This document shows, one piece after another, positions 9,450-21,467 of a stretch of DNA of 64,000 nucleotides. The DNA comes from Loxodes magnus (taxonomy: Eukaryota; Ciliophora; Karyorelictea; Loxodida; Loxodidae). How positions within the stretch are numbered: position 1 is the stretch's first letter; each line of letters opens with the position of its first letter. Where the stretch lies: assembly GCA_946699065.1 (NCBI GenBank), contig CAMPDV010000445.1, positions 186,001-250,000 of the forward strand. The letters are read 5' to 3'. The translations under genes and the position numbers were made by a program. A model generated the notes under the pieces. That model saw only the letters and a program-made list of their open reading frames with translations, ran no database searches and was not told the origin of the DNA.

Positions 9450-12400
9450 AGATAGAATTTCAGTTTTAAGGAGTATGCTTTGAGAAGTAATAAGTATTTA
9501 GAAAAGTGAAGAAGTGAAGTGAGAAAAGAAGATAGAATTTCAGTTTTAAAGAGTATGCTTTGAGAAGTAATAAGTATTTAGAAAAGTGAAGAAGTAAAGT
9601 GAGAAAAGAAGATAGAATTTCAGTTTTAAAGAGTATGCTTTGAGAAGTAATAAGCATTTAGAAAAGTGAAGAAGTGAAGTGAGAAAAGAAGATAGAATTT
9701 CAGTTTTAAAGAGTATGCTTTGAGAAGTAATAAGCATTTAGAAAAGTGAAGAAGTGAAGTGAGAAAAGAAGATAGAATTTCAGTTTTAAAGAGTATGCTT
9801 TGAGAAGTAATAAGTATTTAGAAAAGTGAAGAAGTGAAGTGAGAAAAGAAGATAGAATTTCAGTTTTAAAGAGTATGCTTTGAGAAGTAATAAGTATTTA
9901 GAAAAGTGAAGAAGTAAAGTAAGAAAAGAAGATAGAATTTCAGTTTTAAAGAGTATGCTTTGAGAAGTAATAAGCATTTAGAAAAGTGAAGAAGTGAAGT
10001 AAGAAAAGAAGATAGAATTTCAGTTTTAAAGAGTATGCTTTGAGAAGTAATAAGTATTATGAAAAGTGAAGAAGTGAAGTAAGAAAAGAAGATAGAATTT
10101 AAGTTTTAAAGAGTATGCTTTTAGAAGTAATAAGTATTATGAAAAGTGAAGAAGTAAAGTGAGAAAAGAAGATAGAATTTCAGTTTTAAAGAGTATGTTT
10201 TGAGAAGTAATAAGTATTAAGAAAAGTGAAGAAGTAAAGTAAGAAAAGAAGATAGAATTTCAGTTTAAAAGAGTATGCTTGTAGATGAAAGTTAGCCTAT
10301 AGAAAAGTGAAGAAGTGAAGTACGAAAAGAAGATGGAATTTCAGTTTTAATTAGTATGCTTTGAGAAGTAATAAGTATTTAGAAAAGTGAAGAAGTGAAG
10401 TGAGAAAAGAAGATAGAATTTCAGTTTTAAGGAGTATGCTTTGAGAAGTAATAAGTATTTAGAAAAGTGAAGAAGTGAAGTGAGAAAAGAAGATAGAATT
10501 TCAGTTTTAAAGAGTATGCTTTGAGAAGTAATAAGTATTTAGAAAAGTGAAGAAGTGAAGTAAGAAAAGAAGATAGAATTTCAGTTTTAAAGAGTATGCT
10601 TTGAGAAGTAATAAGCATTTAGAAAAGTGAAGAAGTGAAGTGAGAAAAGAAGATAGAATTTCAGTTTTAAAGAGTATGCTTGTAGATGAAAGTTAGCCTA
10701 TGGAAAAGTGAAGAAGTGAAGTGAGAAAAGAAGATAGAATTTCAGTTTTAAAGAGTATGCTTTGAGAAGTAATAAGTATTTAGAAAAGTGAAGAAGTAAA
10801 GTAAGAAAAGAAGATAGAATTTCAGTTTTAAGGAGTATGCTTTGAGAAGTAATAAGTATTTAGAAAAGTGAAGAAGTGAAGTAAGAAAAGAAGATAGAAT
10901 TTCAGTTTTAAAGAGTATGCTTTGAAAAGTAATAAGTATTATGAAAAGTGAAGAAGTGAAGTGAGAAAAGAAGATAGAATTTCAGTTTTAAAGAGTATGC
11001 TTTGAGAAGTAATAAGTATTTAGAAAAGTGAAGAAGTGAAGTAAGAAAAGAAGATTGAATTTCAGTTTTAAAGAGTATGCTTGTAGATGAAAGTTAGCCT
11101 ATAGAAAAGTGAAGAAGTGAAGTGAGAAAAGAAGATGGAATTTCAGTTTTAAATAGTATGCTTTGAGAAGTAATAAGTATTTAGAAAAGTGAGAAGTAAA
11201 GTAAGAAAAGAAGATAGAATTTCAGTTTTAAAGAGTATGCTTTGAGAAGTAATAAGTATTATGAAAAGTGAAGAAGTGAAGTAAGAAAAGAAGATAGAAT
11301 TTCAGTTTTAAAGAGTATGCTTTGAGAAGTAATAAGTATTTAGAAAAGTGAAGAAGTGAAGTAAGAAAAGAAGATAGAATTTCAGTTTTAAAGAGTATGC
11401 TTTGAGAAGTAATAAGTATTATGAAAAGTGAAGAAGTGAAGTAAGAAAAGAAGATAGAATTTCAGTTTTAAAGAGTATGCTTTGAGAAGTAATAAGTATT
11501 TAGAAAAGTGAAGAAGTAAAGTAAGAAAAGAAGATAGAATTTCAGTTTTAAAGAGTATGCTTTGAGAAGTAATAAGTATTATGAAAAGTGAAGAAGTGAA
11601 GTGAGAAAAGAAGATAGAATTTCAGTTTTAAAGAGTATGCTTTGAGAAGTAATAAGTATTTAGAAAAGTGAAGAAGTGAAGTGAGAAAAGAAGATAGAAT
11701 TTAAGTTTTAAGGAGTATGCTTTGAGAAGTAATAAGTATTTAGAAAAGTGAAGAAGTGAAGTAAGAAAAGAAGATAGAATTTCAGTTTTAAAGAGTATGC
11801 TTTGAGAAGTAATAAGTATTTAGAAAAGTGAAGAAGTAAAGTAAGAAAAGAAGATAGAATTTCATTTTTAAAGAGTATGCTTTGAGAAGTAATAAGTATT
11901 TAGAAAAGTGAAGAAGTAAAGTAAGAAAAGAAGATTGAATTTCAGTTTTAAAGAGTATGCTTTGAGAAGTAATAAGTATTATGAAAAGTGAAGAAGTGAA
12001 GTAAGAAAAGAAGATAGAATTTCAGTTTTAAAGAGTATGCTTTGAGAAGTAATAAGTATTTAGAAAAGTGAAGAAGTGAAGTGAGAAAAGAAGATAGAAT
12101 TTCAGTTTTAAAGAGTATGCTTTGAGAAGTAATAAGCATTTAGAAAAGTGAAGAAGTGAAGTGAGAAAAGAAGATAGAATTTCAGTTTTAAAGAGTATGC
12201 TTTGAGAAGTAATAAGTATTTAGAAAAGTGAAGAAGTAAAGTAAGAAAAGAAGATAGAATTTCAGTTTTAAAGAGTATGCTTTGAGAAGTAATAAGTATT
12301 TAGAAAAGTGAAGAAGTGAAGTATGAAAAGAAGATAGAATTTCAGTTTTAAAGAGTATGCTTTGAGAAGTAATAAGTATTTAGAAAAGTGAAGAAGTAAA

Positions 12401-13935
12401 GTAAGAAAAGAAGATAGAATTTCAGTTTTAAAGAGTATGCTTTGAGAAGTAATAAGTATTTAGAAAAGTGAAGAAGTAAAGTGAGAAAAGAAGATAGAAT
12501 TTCAGTTTTAAGGAGTATGCTTTGAGAAGTAATAAGTATTTAGAAAAGTGAAGAAGTAAAGTGAGAAAAGAAGATAGAATTTCAGTTTTAAGGAGTATGC
12601 TTTGAGAAGTAATAAGTATTTAGAAAAGTGAAGAAGTGAAGTGAGAAAAGAAGATAGAATTTCAGTTTTAAAGAGTATGCTTGTAGATGAAAGTTAGCCT
12701 ATAGAAAAGTGAAGAAGTAAAGTAAGAAAAGAAGATAGAATTTCAGTTTTAAAGAGTATGCTTTGAGAAGTAATAAGCATTTAGAAAAGTGAAGAAGTGA
12801 AGTGAGAAAAGAAGATAGAATTTCAGTTTTAAAGAGTATGCTTGTAGATGAAAGTTAGCCTATGGAAAAGTGAAGAAGTGAAGTGAGAAAAGAAGATAGA
12901 ATTTCAGTTTTAAAGAGTATGCTTTGAGAAGTAATAAGTATTTAGAAAAGTGAAGAAGTAAAGTAAGAAAAGAAGATAGAATTTCAGTTTTAAAGAGTAT
13001 GCTTTGAGAAGTAATAAGCATTTAGAAAAGTGAAGAAGTAAAGTGAGAAAAGAAGATAGAATTTCAGTTTTAAAGAGTATGCTTTGAGAAGTAATAAGTA
13101 TTTAGAAAAGTGAAGAAGTGAAGTGAGAAAAGAAGATAGAATTTCAGTTTTAAAGAGTATGCTTTGAGAAGTAATAAGTATTTAGAAAAGTGAAGAAGTG
13201 AAGTAAGAAAAGAAGATAGAATTTCAGTTTTAAAGAGTATGCTTTGAGAAGTAATAAGCATTTAGAAAAGTGAAGAAGTGAAGTAAGAAAAGAAGATAGA
13301 ATTTCAGTTTTAAAGAGTATGCTTGTAGATGAAAGTTAGCCTATAGAAAAGTGAAGAAGTAAAGTAAGAAAAGAAGATAGAATTTCAGTTTTAAAGAGTA
13401 TGCTATGAGAAGTAATAAGTATTTAGAAAAGTGAAGAAGTGAAGTGAGAAAAGAAGATAGAATTTCAGTTTTAAGGAGTATGCTTTGAGAAGTAATAAGT
13501 ATTTAGAAAAGTGAAGAAGTGAAGTGAGAAAAGAAGATAGAATTTCAGTTTTAAGGAGTATGCTTTGAGAAGTAATAAGTATTTAGAAAAGTGAAGAAGT
13601 AAAGTAAGAAAAGAAGATAGAATTTCAGTTTTAAAGAGTATGCTTGTAGATGAAAGTTAGCCTATGGAAAAGTGAAGAAGTAAAGTGAGAAAAGAAGATA
13701 GAATTTCAGTTTTAAAGAGTATGCTTTGAGAAGTAATAAGCATTTAGAAAAGTGAAGAAGTAAAGTGAGAAAAGAAGATAGAATTTCAGTTTTAAAGAGT
13801 ATGCTTTGAGAAGTAATAAGTATTTAGAAAAGTGAAGAAGTGAAGTAAGAAAAGAAGATAGAATTTCAGTTTTAAAGAGTATGCTTTGAGAAGTAATAAG
13901 CATTTAGAAAAGTGAAGAAGTAAAGTGAGAAAAGA
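9450..13935. repeat. Large higher-order repeat, copy 1 (repeated at 15616-20104)
   Basis: About 56 monomers recur 6.17 kb to the right. The first section, 9450-12091, matches 15616-18257 at offset 6166. Shared rare markers include 'gaatttaagttttaaag' with 'gcttttag' (10090), 'gtacg' with 'agatgg' (near 10321), the B trio 10281/10682/11083, 'agattgaat' (11055), a 79-base unit (11133), 'tttaagttttaagg' (11701) and 'tttcatttttaaag' (11860). The last section, 12492-13935, matches 18661-20104 at offset 6169, with four B monomers in register. The five monomers between (12092-12491) do not correspond to those in the other copy. Confidence 0.85.
13294..13614. repeat. 321-bp B-bounded cassette (example)
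   Basis: A B monomer of the 'tatag' form, a 'gctatgag' unit, and two 'aaggag' units, followed directly by a B of the 'tatgg' form. The same 321-base B-to-B spacing and the same tatag-then-tatgg order occur from B cores 19494, 20937, 21659, 22381, 37597 and 43285. The interiors at 20937 and 43285 differ, and the one at 37597 has 'gctttgag'. This makes seven cassettes, one of the most recurrent small higher-order units here. Confidence 0.8.
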
Positions 13936-14495
13936 AGATAGAATTTCAGTTTTAAAGAGTATGCTTTGAGAAGTAATAAGCATTTAGAAAAGTGAAGAAG
14001 TAAAGTAAGAAAAGAAGATAGAATTTCAGTTTTAAAGAGTATGCTTTGAGAAGTAATAAGTATTTAGAAAAGTGAAGAAGTGAAGTATGAAAAGAAGATA
14101 GAATTTCAGTTTTAAAGAGTATGCTTTGAGAAGTAATAAGTATTTAGAAAAGTGAAGAAGTAAAGTAAGAAAAGAAGATAGAATTTCAGTTTTAAAGAGT
14201 ATGCTTTGAGAAGTAATAAGTATTTAGAAAAGTGAAGAAGTAAAGTAAGAAAAGAAGATAGAATTTCAGTTTTAAAGAGTATGCTTTGAGAAGTAATAAG
14301 CATTTAGAAAAGTGAAGAAGTGAAGTGAGAAAAGAAGATAGAATTTCAGTTTTAAAGAGTATGCTTTGAGAAGTAATAAGTATTTAGAAAAGTGAAGAAG
14401 TGAAGTGAGAAAAGAAGATAGAATTTCAGTTTTAAGGAGTATGCTTTGAGAAGTAATAAGTATTTAGAAAAGTGAAGAAGTGAAGTGAGAAAAGA
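13856..14495. repeat. 640-bp perfect tandem duplication, copy 1
   Basis: Eight monomers read identically, base for base by eye, to the next eight (14496-15135). Marker order: 'aagcat' with taaagtgag; 'aagcat' with taaagtaag; the rare 'gtgaagtatgaaaag'; two plain units; 'aagcat' with gtgaagtgag; plain; 'aaggag'. Identity suggests a very recent duplication or active homogenisation, or an assembly artefact. Confidence 0.88.
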
Positions 14496-15135
14496 AGATA
14501 GAATTTCAGTTTTAAAGAGTATGCTTTGAGAAGTAATAAGCATTTAGAAAAGTGAAGAAGTAAAGTGAGAAAAGAAGATAGAATTTCAGTTTTAAAGAGT
14601 ATGCTTTGAGAAGTAATAAGCATTTAGAAAAGTGAAGAAGTAAAGTAAGAAAAGAAGATAGAATTTCAGTTTTAAAGAGTATGCTTTGAGAAGTAATAAG
14701 TATTTAGAAAAGTGAAGAAGTGAAGTATGAAAAGAAGATAGAATTTCAGTTTTAAAGAGTATGCTTTGAGAAGTAATAAGTATTTAGAAAAGTGAAGAAG
14801 TAAAGTAAGAAAAGAAGATAGAATTTCAGTTTTAAAGAGTATGCTTTGAGAAGTAATAAGTATTTAGAAAAGTGAAGAAGTAAAGTAAGAAAAGAAGATA
14901 GAATTTCAGTTTTAAAGAGTATGCTTTGAGAAGTAATAAGCATTTAGAAAAGTGAAGAAGTGAAGTGAGAAAAGAAGATAGAATTTCAGTTTTAAAGAGT
15001 ATGCTTTGAGAAGTAATAAGTATTTAGAAAAGTGAAGAAGTGAAGTGAGAAAAGAAGATAGAATTTCAGTTTTAAGGAGTATGCTTTGAGAAGTAATAAG
15101 TATTTAGAAAAGTGAAGAAGTGAAGTGAGAAAAGA
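14496..15135. repeat. 640-bp perfect tandem duplication, copy 2
   Basis: Second copy of 13856-14495. The rare 'gtatgaaaag' marker lies at 14725, exactly 640 after 14085. It also occurs at 12321, inside the swapped patch of the large duplication. Confidence 0.88.
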
Positions 15136-15615
15136 AGATAGAATTTCAGTTTTTAAGAGTATGCTATGAGAAGTAATAAGTATTTAGAAAAGTGAAGAAG
15201 TGAAGTGAGAAAAGAAGATAGAATTTCAGTTTTAAGGAGTATGCTTTGAGAAGTAATAAGTATTTAGAAAAGTGAAGAAGTGAAGTGAGAAAAGAAGATA
15301 GAATTTCAGTTTTAAAGAGTATGCTTTGAGAAGTAATAAGCATTTAGAAAAGTGAAGAAGTAAAGTGAGAAAAGAAGATAGAATTTCAGTTTTAAAGAGT
15401 ATGCTTTGAGAAGTAATAAGTATTTAGAAAAGTGAAGAAGTGAAGTGAGAAAAGAAGATAGAATTTCAGTTTTAAAGAGTATGCTTTGAGAAGTAATAAG
15501 TATTTAGAAAAGTGAAGAAGTAAAGTAAGAAAAGAAGATAGAATTTCAGTTTTAAAGAGTATGCTTTGAGAAGTAATAAGCATTTAGAAAAGTGAAGAAG
15601 TAAAGTAAGAAAAGA

Positions 15616-18600
15616 AGATAGAATTTCAGTTTTAAGGAGTATGCTTTGAGAAGTAATAAGTATTTAGAAAAGTGAAGAAGTGAAGTGAGAAAAGAAGATA
15701 GAATTTCAGTTTTAAAGAGTATGCTTTGAGAAGTAATAAGTATTTAGAAAAGTGAAGAAGTAAAGTGAGAAAAGAAGATAGAATTTCAGTTTTAAAGAGT
15801 ATGCTTTGAGAAGTAATAAGCATTTAGAAAAGTGAAGAAGTGAAGTGAGAAAAGAAGATAGAATTTCAGTTTTAAAGAGTATGCTTTGAGAAGTAATAAG
15901 CATTTAGAAAAGTGAAGAAGTGAAGTGAGAAAAGAAGATAGAATTTCAGTTTTAAAGAGTATGCTTTGAGAAGTAATAAGTATTTAGAAAAGTGAAGAAG
16001 TGAAGTGAGAAAAGAAGATAGAATTTCAGTTTTAAAGAGTATGCTTTGAGAAGTAATAAGTATTTAGAAAAGTGAAGAAGTAAAGTAAGAAAAGAAGATA
16101 GAATTTCAGTTTTAAAGAGTATGCTTTGAGAAGTAATAAGCATTTAGAAAAGTGAAGAAGTGAAGTAAGAAAAGAAGATAGAATTTCAGTTTTAAAGAGT
16201 ATGCTTTGAGAAGTAATAAGTATTATGAAAAGTGAAGAAGTGAAGTAAGAAAAGAAGATAGAATTTAAGTTTTAAAGAGTATGCTTTTAGAAGTAATAAG
16301 TATTATGAAAAGTGAAGAAGTAAAGTGAGAAAAGAAGATAGAATTTCAGTTTTAAAGAGTATGTTTTGAGAAGTAATAAGTATTAAGAAAAGTGAAGAAG
16401 TAAAGTAAGAAAAGAAGATAGAATTTCAGTTTAAAAGAGTATGCTTGTAGATGAAAGTTAGCCTATAGAAAAGTGAAGAAGTGAAGTACGAAAAGAAGAT
16501 GGAATTTCAGTTTTAATTAGTATGCTTTGAGAAGTAATAAGTATTTAGAAAAGTGAAGAAGTGAAGTGAGAAAAGAAGATAGAATTTCAGTTTTAAGGAG
16601 TATGCTTTGAGAAGTAATAAGTATTTAGAAAAGTGAAGAAGTGAAGTGAGAAAAGAAGATAGAATTTCAGTTTTAAAGAGTATGCTTTGAGAAGTAATAA
16701 GTATTTAGAAAAGTGAAGAAGTGAAGTAAGAAAAGAAGATAGAATTTCAGTTTTAAAGAGTATGCTTTGAGAAGTAATAAGCATTTAGAAAAGTGAAGAA
16801 GTGAAGTGAGAAAAGAAGATAGAATTTCAGTTTTAAAGAGTATGCTTGTAGATGAAAGTTAGCCTATGGAAAAGTGAAGAAGTGAAGTGAGAAAAGAAGA
16901 TAGAATTTCAGTTTTAAAGAGTATGCTTTGAGAAGTAATAAGTATTTAGAAAAGTGAAGAAGTAAAGTAAGAAAAGAAGATAGAATTTCAGTTTTAAGGA
17001 GTATGCTTTGAGAAGTAATAAGTATTTAGAAAAGTGAAGAAGTGAAGTAAGAAAAGAAGATAGAATTTCAGTTTTAAAGAGTATGCTTTGAAAAGTAATA
17101 AGTATTATGAAAAGTGAAGAAGTGAAGTGAGAAAAGAAGATAGAATTTCAGTTTTAAAGAGTATGCTTTGAGAAGTAATAAGTATTTAGAAAAGTGAAGA
17201 AGTGAAGTAAGAAAAGAAGATTGAATTTCAGTTTTAAAGAGTATGCTTGTAGATGAAAGTTAGCCTATAGAAAAGTGAAGAAGTGAAGTGAGAAAAGAAG
17301 ATGGAATTTCAGTTTTAAATAGTATGCTTTGAGAAGTAATAAGTATTTAGAAAAGTGAGAAGTAAAGTAAGAAAAGAAGATAGAATTTCAGTTTTAAAGA
17401 GTATGCTTTGAGAAGTAATAAGTATTATGAAAAGTGAAGAAGTGAAGTAAGAAAAGAAGATAGAATTTCAGTTTTAAAGAGTATGCTTTGAGAAGTAATA
17501 AGTATTTAGAAAAGTGAAGAAGTGAAGTAAGAAAAGAAGATAGAATTTCAGTTTTAAAGAGTATGCTTTGAGAAGTAATAAGTATTATGAAAAGTGAAGA
17601 AGTGAAGTAAGAAAAGAAGATAGAATTTCAGTTTTAAAGAGTATGCTTTGAGAAGTAATAAGTATTTAGAAAAGTGAAGAAGTAAAGTAAGAAAAGAAGA
17701 TAGAATTTCAGTTTTAAAGAGTATGCTTTGAGAAGTAATAAGTATTATGAAAAGTGAAGAAGTGAAGTGAGAAAAGAAGATAGAATTTCAGTTTTAAAGA
17801 GTATGCTTTGAGAAGTAATAAGTATTTAGAAAAGTGAAGAAGTGAAGTGAGAAAAGAAGATAGAATTTAAGTTTTAAGGAGTATGCTTTGAGAAGTAATA
17901 AGTATTTAGAAAAGTGAAGAAGTGAAGTAAGAAAAGAAGATAGAATTTCAGTTTTAAAGAGTATGCTTTGAGAAGTAATAAGTATTTAGAAAAGTGAAGA
18001 AGTAAAGTAAGAAAAGAAGATAGAATTTCATTTTTAAAGAGTATGCTTTGAGAAGTAATAAGTATTTAGAAAAGTGAAGAAGTAAAGTAAGAAAAGAAGA
18101 TTGAATTTCAGTTTTAAAGAGTATGCTTTGAGAAGTAATAAGTATTATGAAAAGTGAAGAAGTGAAGTAAGAAAAGAAGATAGAATTTCAGTTTTAAGAA
18201 GTATGCTTTGAGAAGTAATAAGTATTTAGAAAAGTGAAGAAGTGAAGTGAGAAAAGAAGATAGAATTTCAGTTTTAAAGAGTATGCTTGTAGATGAAAGT
18301 TAGCCTATAGAAAAGTGAAGAAGTAAAGTAAGAAAAGAAGATAGAATTTCAGTTTTTAAGAGTATGCTATGAGAAGTAATAAGTATTTAGAAAAGTGAAG
18401 AAGTGAAGTGAGAAAAGAAGATAGAATTTCAGTTTTAAGGAGTATGCTTTGAGAAGTAATAAGTATTTAGAAAAGTGAAGAAGTGAAGTGAGAAAAGAAG
18501 ATAGAATTTCAGTTTTAAGGAGTATGCTTTGAGAAGTAATAAGTATTTAGAAAAGTGAAGAAGTAAAGTAAGAGAAAAGAAGATAGAATTTCAGTTTTAA

Positions 18601-20104
18601 AGAGTATGCTTTGAGAAGTAATAAGTATTATGAAAAGTGAAGAAGTAAAGTGAGAAAAGAAGATAGAATTTCAGTTTTAAGGAGTATGCTTTGAGAAGTA
18701 ATAAGTATTTAGAAAAGTGAAGAAGTAAAGTGAGAAAAGAAGATAGAATTTCAGTTTTAAGGAGTATGCTTTGAGAAGTAATAAGTATTTAGAAAAGTGA
18801 AGAAGTGAAGTGAGAAAAGAAGATAGAATTTCAGTTTTAAAGAGTATGCTTGTAGATGAAAGTTAGCCTATAGAAAAGTGAAGAAGTAAAGTAAGAAAAG
18901 AAGATAGAATTTCAGTTTTAAAGAGTATGCTTTGAGAAGTAATAAGCATTTAGAAAAGTGAAGAAGTGAAGTGAGAAAAGAAGATAGAATTTCAGTTTTA
19001 AAGAGTATGCTTGTAGATGAAAGTTAGCCTATGGAAAAGTGAAGAAGTGAAGTGAGAAAAGAAGATAGAATTTCAGTTTTAAAGAGTATGCTTTGAGAAG
19101 TAATAAGTATTTAGAAAAGTGAAGAAGTAAAGTAAGAAAAGAAGATAGAATTTCAGTTTTAAAGAGTATGCTTTGAGAAGTAATAAGCATTTAGAAAAGT
19201 GAAGAAGTAAAGTGAGAAAAGAAGATAGAATTTCAGTTTTAAAGAGTATGCTTTGAGAAGTAATAAGTATTTAGAAAAGTGAAGAAGTGAAGTGAGAAAA
19301 GAAGATAGAATTTCAGTTTTAAAGAGTATGCTTTGAGAAGTAATAAGTATTTAGAAAAGTGAAGAAGTGAAGTAAGAAAAGAAGATAGAATTTCAGTTTT
19401 AAAGAGTATGCTTTGAGAAGTAATAAGCATTTAGAAAAGTGAAGAAGTGAAGTAAGAAAAGAAGATAGAATTTCAGTTTTAAAGAGTATGCTTGTAGATG
19501 AAAGTTAGCCTATAGAAAAGTGAAGAAGTAAAGTAAGAAAAGAAGATAGAATTTCAGTTTTAAAGAGTATGCTATGAGAAGTAATAAGTATTTAGAAAAG
19601 TGAAGAAGTGAAGTGAGAAAAGAAGATAGAATTTCAGTTTTAAGGAGTATGCTTTGAGAAGTAATAAGTATTTAGAAAAGTGAAGAAGTGAAGTGAGAAA
19701 AGAAGATAGAATTTCAGTTTTAAGGAGTATGCTTTGAGAAGTAATAAGTATTTAGAAAAGTGAAGAAGTAAAGTAAGAAAAGAAGATAGAATTTCAGTTT
19801 TAAAGAGTATGCTTGTAGATGAAAGTTAGCCTATGGAAAAGTGAAGAAGTAAAGTGAGAAAAGAAGATAGAATTTCAGTTTTAAAGAGTATGCTTTGAGA
19901 AGTAATAAGCATTTAGAAAAGTGAAGAAGTAAAGTGAGAAAAGAAGATAGAATTTCAGTTTTAAAGAGTATGCTTTGAGAAGTAATAAGTATTTAGAAAA
20001 GTGAAGAAGTGAAGTAAGAAAAGAAGATAGAATTTCAGTTTTAAAGAGTATGCTTTGAGAAGTAATAAGCATTTAGAAAAGTGAAGAAGTAAAGTGAGAA
20101 AAGA
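15616..20104. repeat. Large higher-order repeat, copy 2 of 9450-13935
   Basis: Second copy of the roughly 4.5-kb block. Its middle section, 18258-18660 (403 bases), holds a B monomer, a 'gctatgag' unit, two 'aaggag' units (the second 82 bases, 'taagagaaaag') and a 'tattatg' unit. Copy 1 has five A monomers there, including one ending 'gtatgaaaag'. One of the few single-base differences in the matched sections is 'tttaagaagtatg' (near 18195) against 'tttaaagagtatg' (near 12030). Confidence 0.85.
18982..20024. repeat. 1443-bp-offset higher-order repeat, copy 1
   Basis: A block of 13 monomers with B units at cores 19013, 19494 and 19815 is matched at 20425-21467, with B cores 20456, 20937 and 21258, each 1443 bases further. 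Monomers 19624-19783 (two 'aaggag' units) are replaced in the other copy. Confidence 0.82.
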
Positions 20105-20424
20105 AGATAGAATTTCAGTTTTAAAGAGTATGCTTTGAGAAGTAATAAGCATTTAGAAAAGTGAAGAAGTGAAGTAAGAAAAGAAGATAGAATTTCAGTT
20201 TTAAAGAGTATGCTTTGAGAAGTAATAAGCATTTAGAAAAGTGAAGAAGTGAAGTAAGAAAAGAAGATAGAATTTCAGTTTTAAAGAGTATGCTTTGAGA
20301 AGTAATAAGCATTTAGAAAAGTGAAGAAGTAAAGTGAGAAAAGAAGATAGAATTTCAGTTTTAAAGAGTATGCTTTGAGAAGTAATAAGCATTTAGAAAA
20401 GTGAAGAAGTGAAGTAAGAAAAGA
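20025..20424. repeat. Run of five 'aagcat' monomers
   Basis: Five successive monomers (starts 20025, 20105, 20185, 20265, 20345) all carry 'aagcatttag', where most units have 'aagtatttag'. Elsewhere this allele occurs singly or in pairs. It reads as a local expansion between the two copies of the 1443-base-offset repeat. The 'cat' on this strand makes ATG on the other, which explains the cluster of overlapping short open frames here. Confidence 0.8.
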
Positions 20425-21467
20425 AGATAGAATTTCAGTTTTAAAGAGTATGCTTGTAGATGAAAGTTAGCCTTTGGAAAAGTGAAGAAGTGAAGTGAGA
20501 AAAGAAGATAGAATTTCAGTTTTAAAGAGTATGCTTTGAGAAGTAATAAGTATTTAGAAAAGTGAAGAAGTAAAGTAAGAAAAGAAGATAGAATTTCAGT
20601 TTTAAAGAGTATGCTTTGAGAAGTAATAAGCATTTAGAAAAGTGAAGAAGTAAAGTGAGAAAAGAAGATAGAATTTCAGTTTTAAAGAGTATGCTTTGAG
20701 AAGTAATAAGTATTTAGAAAAGTGAAGAAGTGAAGTGAGAAAAGAAGATAGAATTTCAGTTTTAAAGAGTATGCTTTGAGAAGTAATAAGTATTTAGAAA
20801 AGTGAAGAAGTGAATTAAGAAAAGAAGATAGAATTTCAGTTTTAAAGAGTATGCTTTGAGAAGTAATAAGCATTTAGAAAAGTGAAGAAGTGAAGTAAGA
20901 AAAGAAGATAGAATTTCAGTTTTAAAGAGTATGCTTGTAGATGAAAGTTAGCCTATAGAAAAGTGAAGAAGTAAAGTAAGAAAAGAAGATAGAATTTCAG
21001 TTTTTAAGAGTATGCTATGAGAAGTAATAAGTATTTAGAAAAGTGAAGAAGTGAAGTGAGAAAAGAAGATAGAATTTAAGTTTTAAAGAGTATGCTTTTA
21101 GAAGTAATAAGTATTTTGAAAAGTGAAGAAGTAAAGTGAGAAAAGAAGATAGAATTTCAGTTTTAAAGAGTATGTTTTGAGAAGTAATAAGTATTAAGAA
21201 AAGTGAAGAAGTAAAGTAAGAAAAGAAGATAGAATTTCAGTTTTAAAGAGTATGCTTGTAGATGAAAGTTAGCCTATGGAAAAGTGAAGAAGTAAAGTGA
21301 GAAAAGAAGATAGAATTTCAGTTTTAAAGAGTATGCTTTGAGAAGTAATAAGCATTTAGAAAAGTGAAGAAGTAAAGTGAGAAAAGAAGATAGAATTTCA
21401 GTTTTAAAGAGTATGCTTTGAGAAGTAATAAGTATTTAGAAAAGTGAAGAAGTGAAGTAAGAAAAGA
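20425..21467. repeat. 1443-bp-offset higher-order repeat, copy 2 with swapped patch
   Basis: Copy of 18982-20024. The B unit at 20425 has 'cctttgg' instead of 'cctatgg'; on the minus strand this removes a TAG and produces the longest open frame in the window. Monomers 21067-21226 ('tttaagttttaaag' with 'gcttttag', then 'gtatgttttgag' with 'attaag') replace the two units found in copy 1. They match 10090-10249 and 16256-16415 instead. Confidence 0.82.

Noticed and set aside
20361..20633. Longest open frame in the window, 90 codons on the minus strand
   Set aside because: It is translated satellite. It is longer than the others only because the B monomer inside it has 'cctttgg' instead of 'cctatgg' or 'cctatag', which removes a minus-strand TAG, and because an 81-base B unit keeps the frame. 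The product is a low-complexity Leu/Phe/Ser/Lys string with no domain, and there is no gene context.
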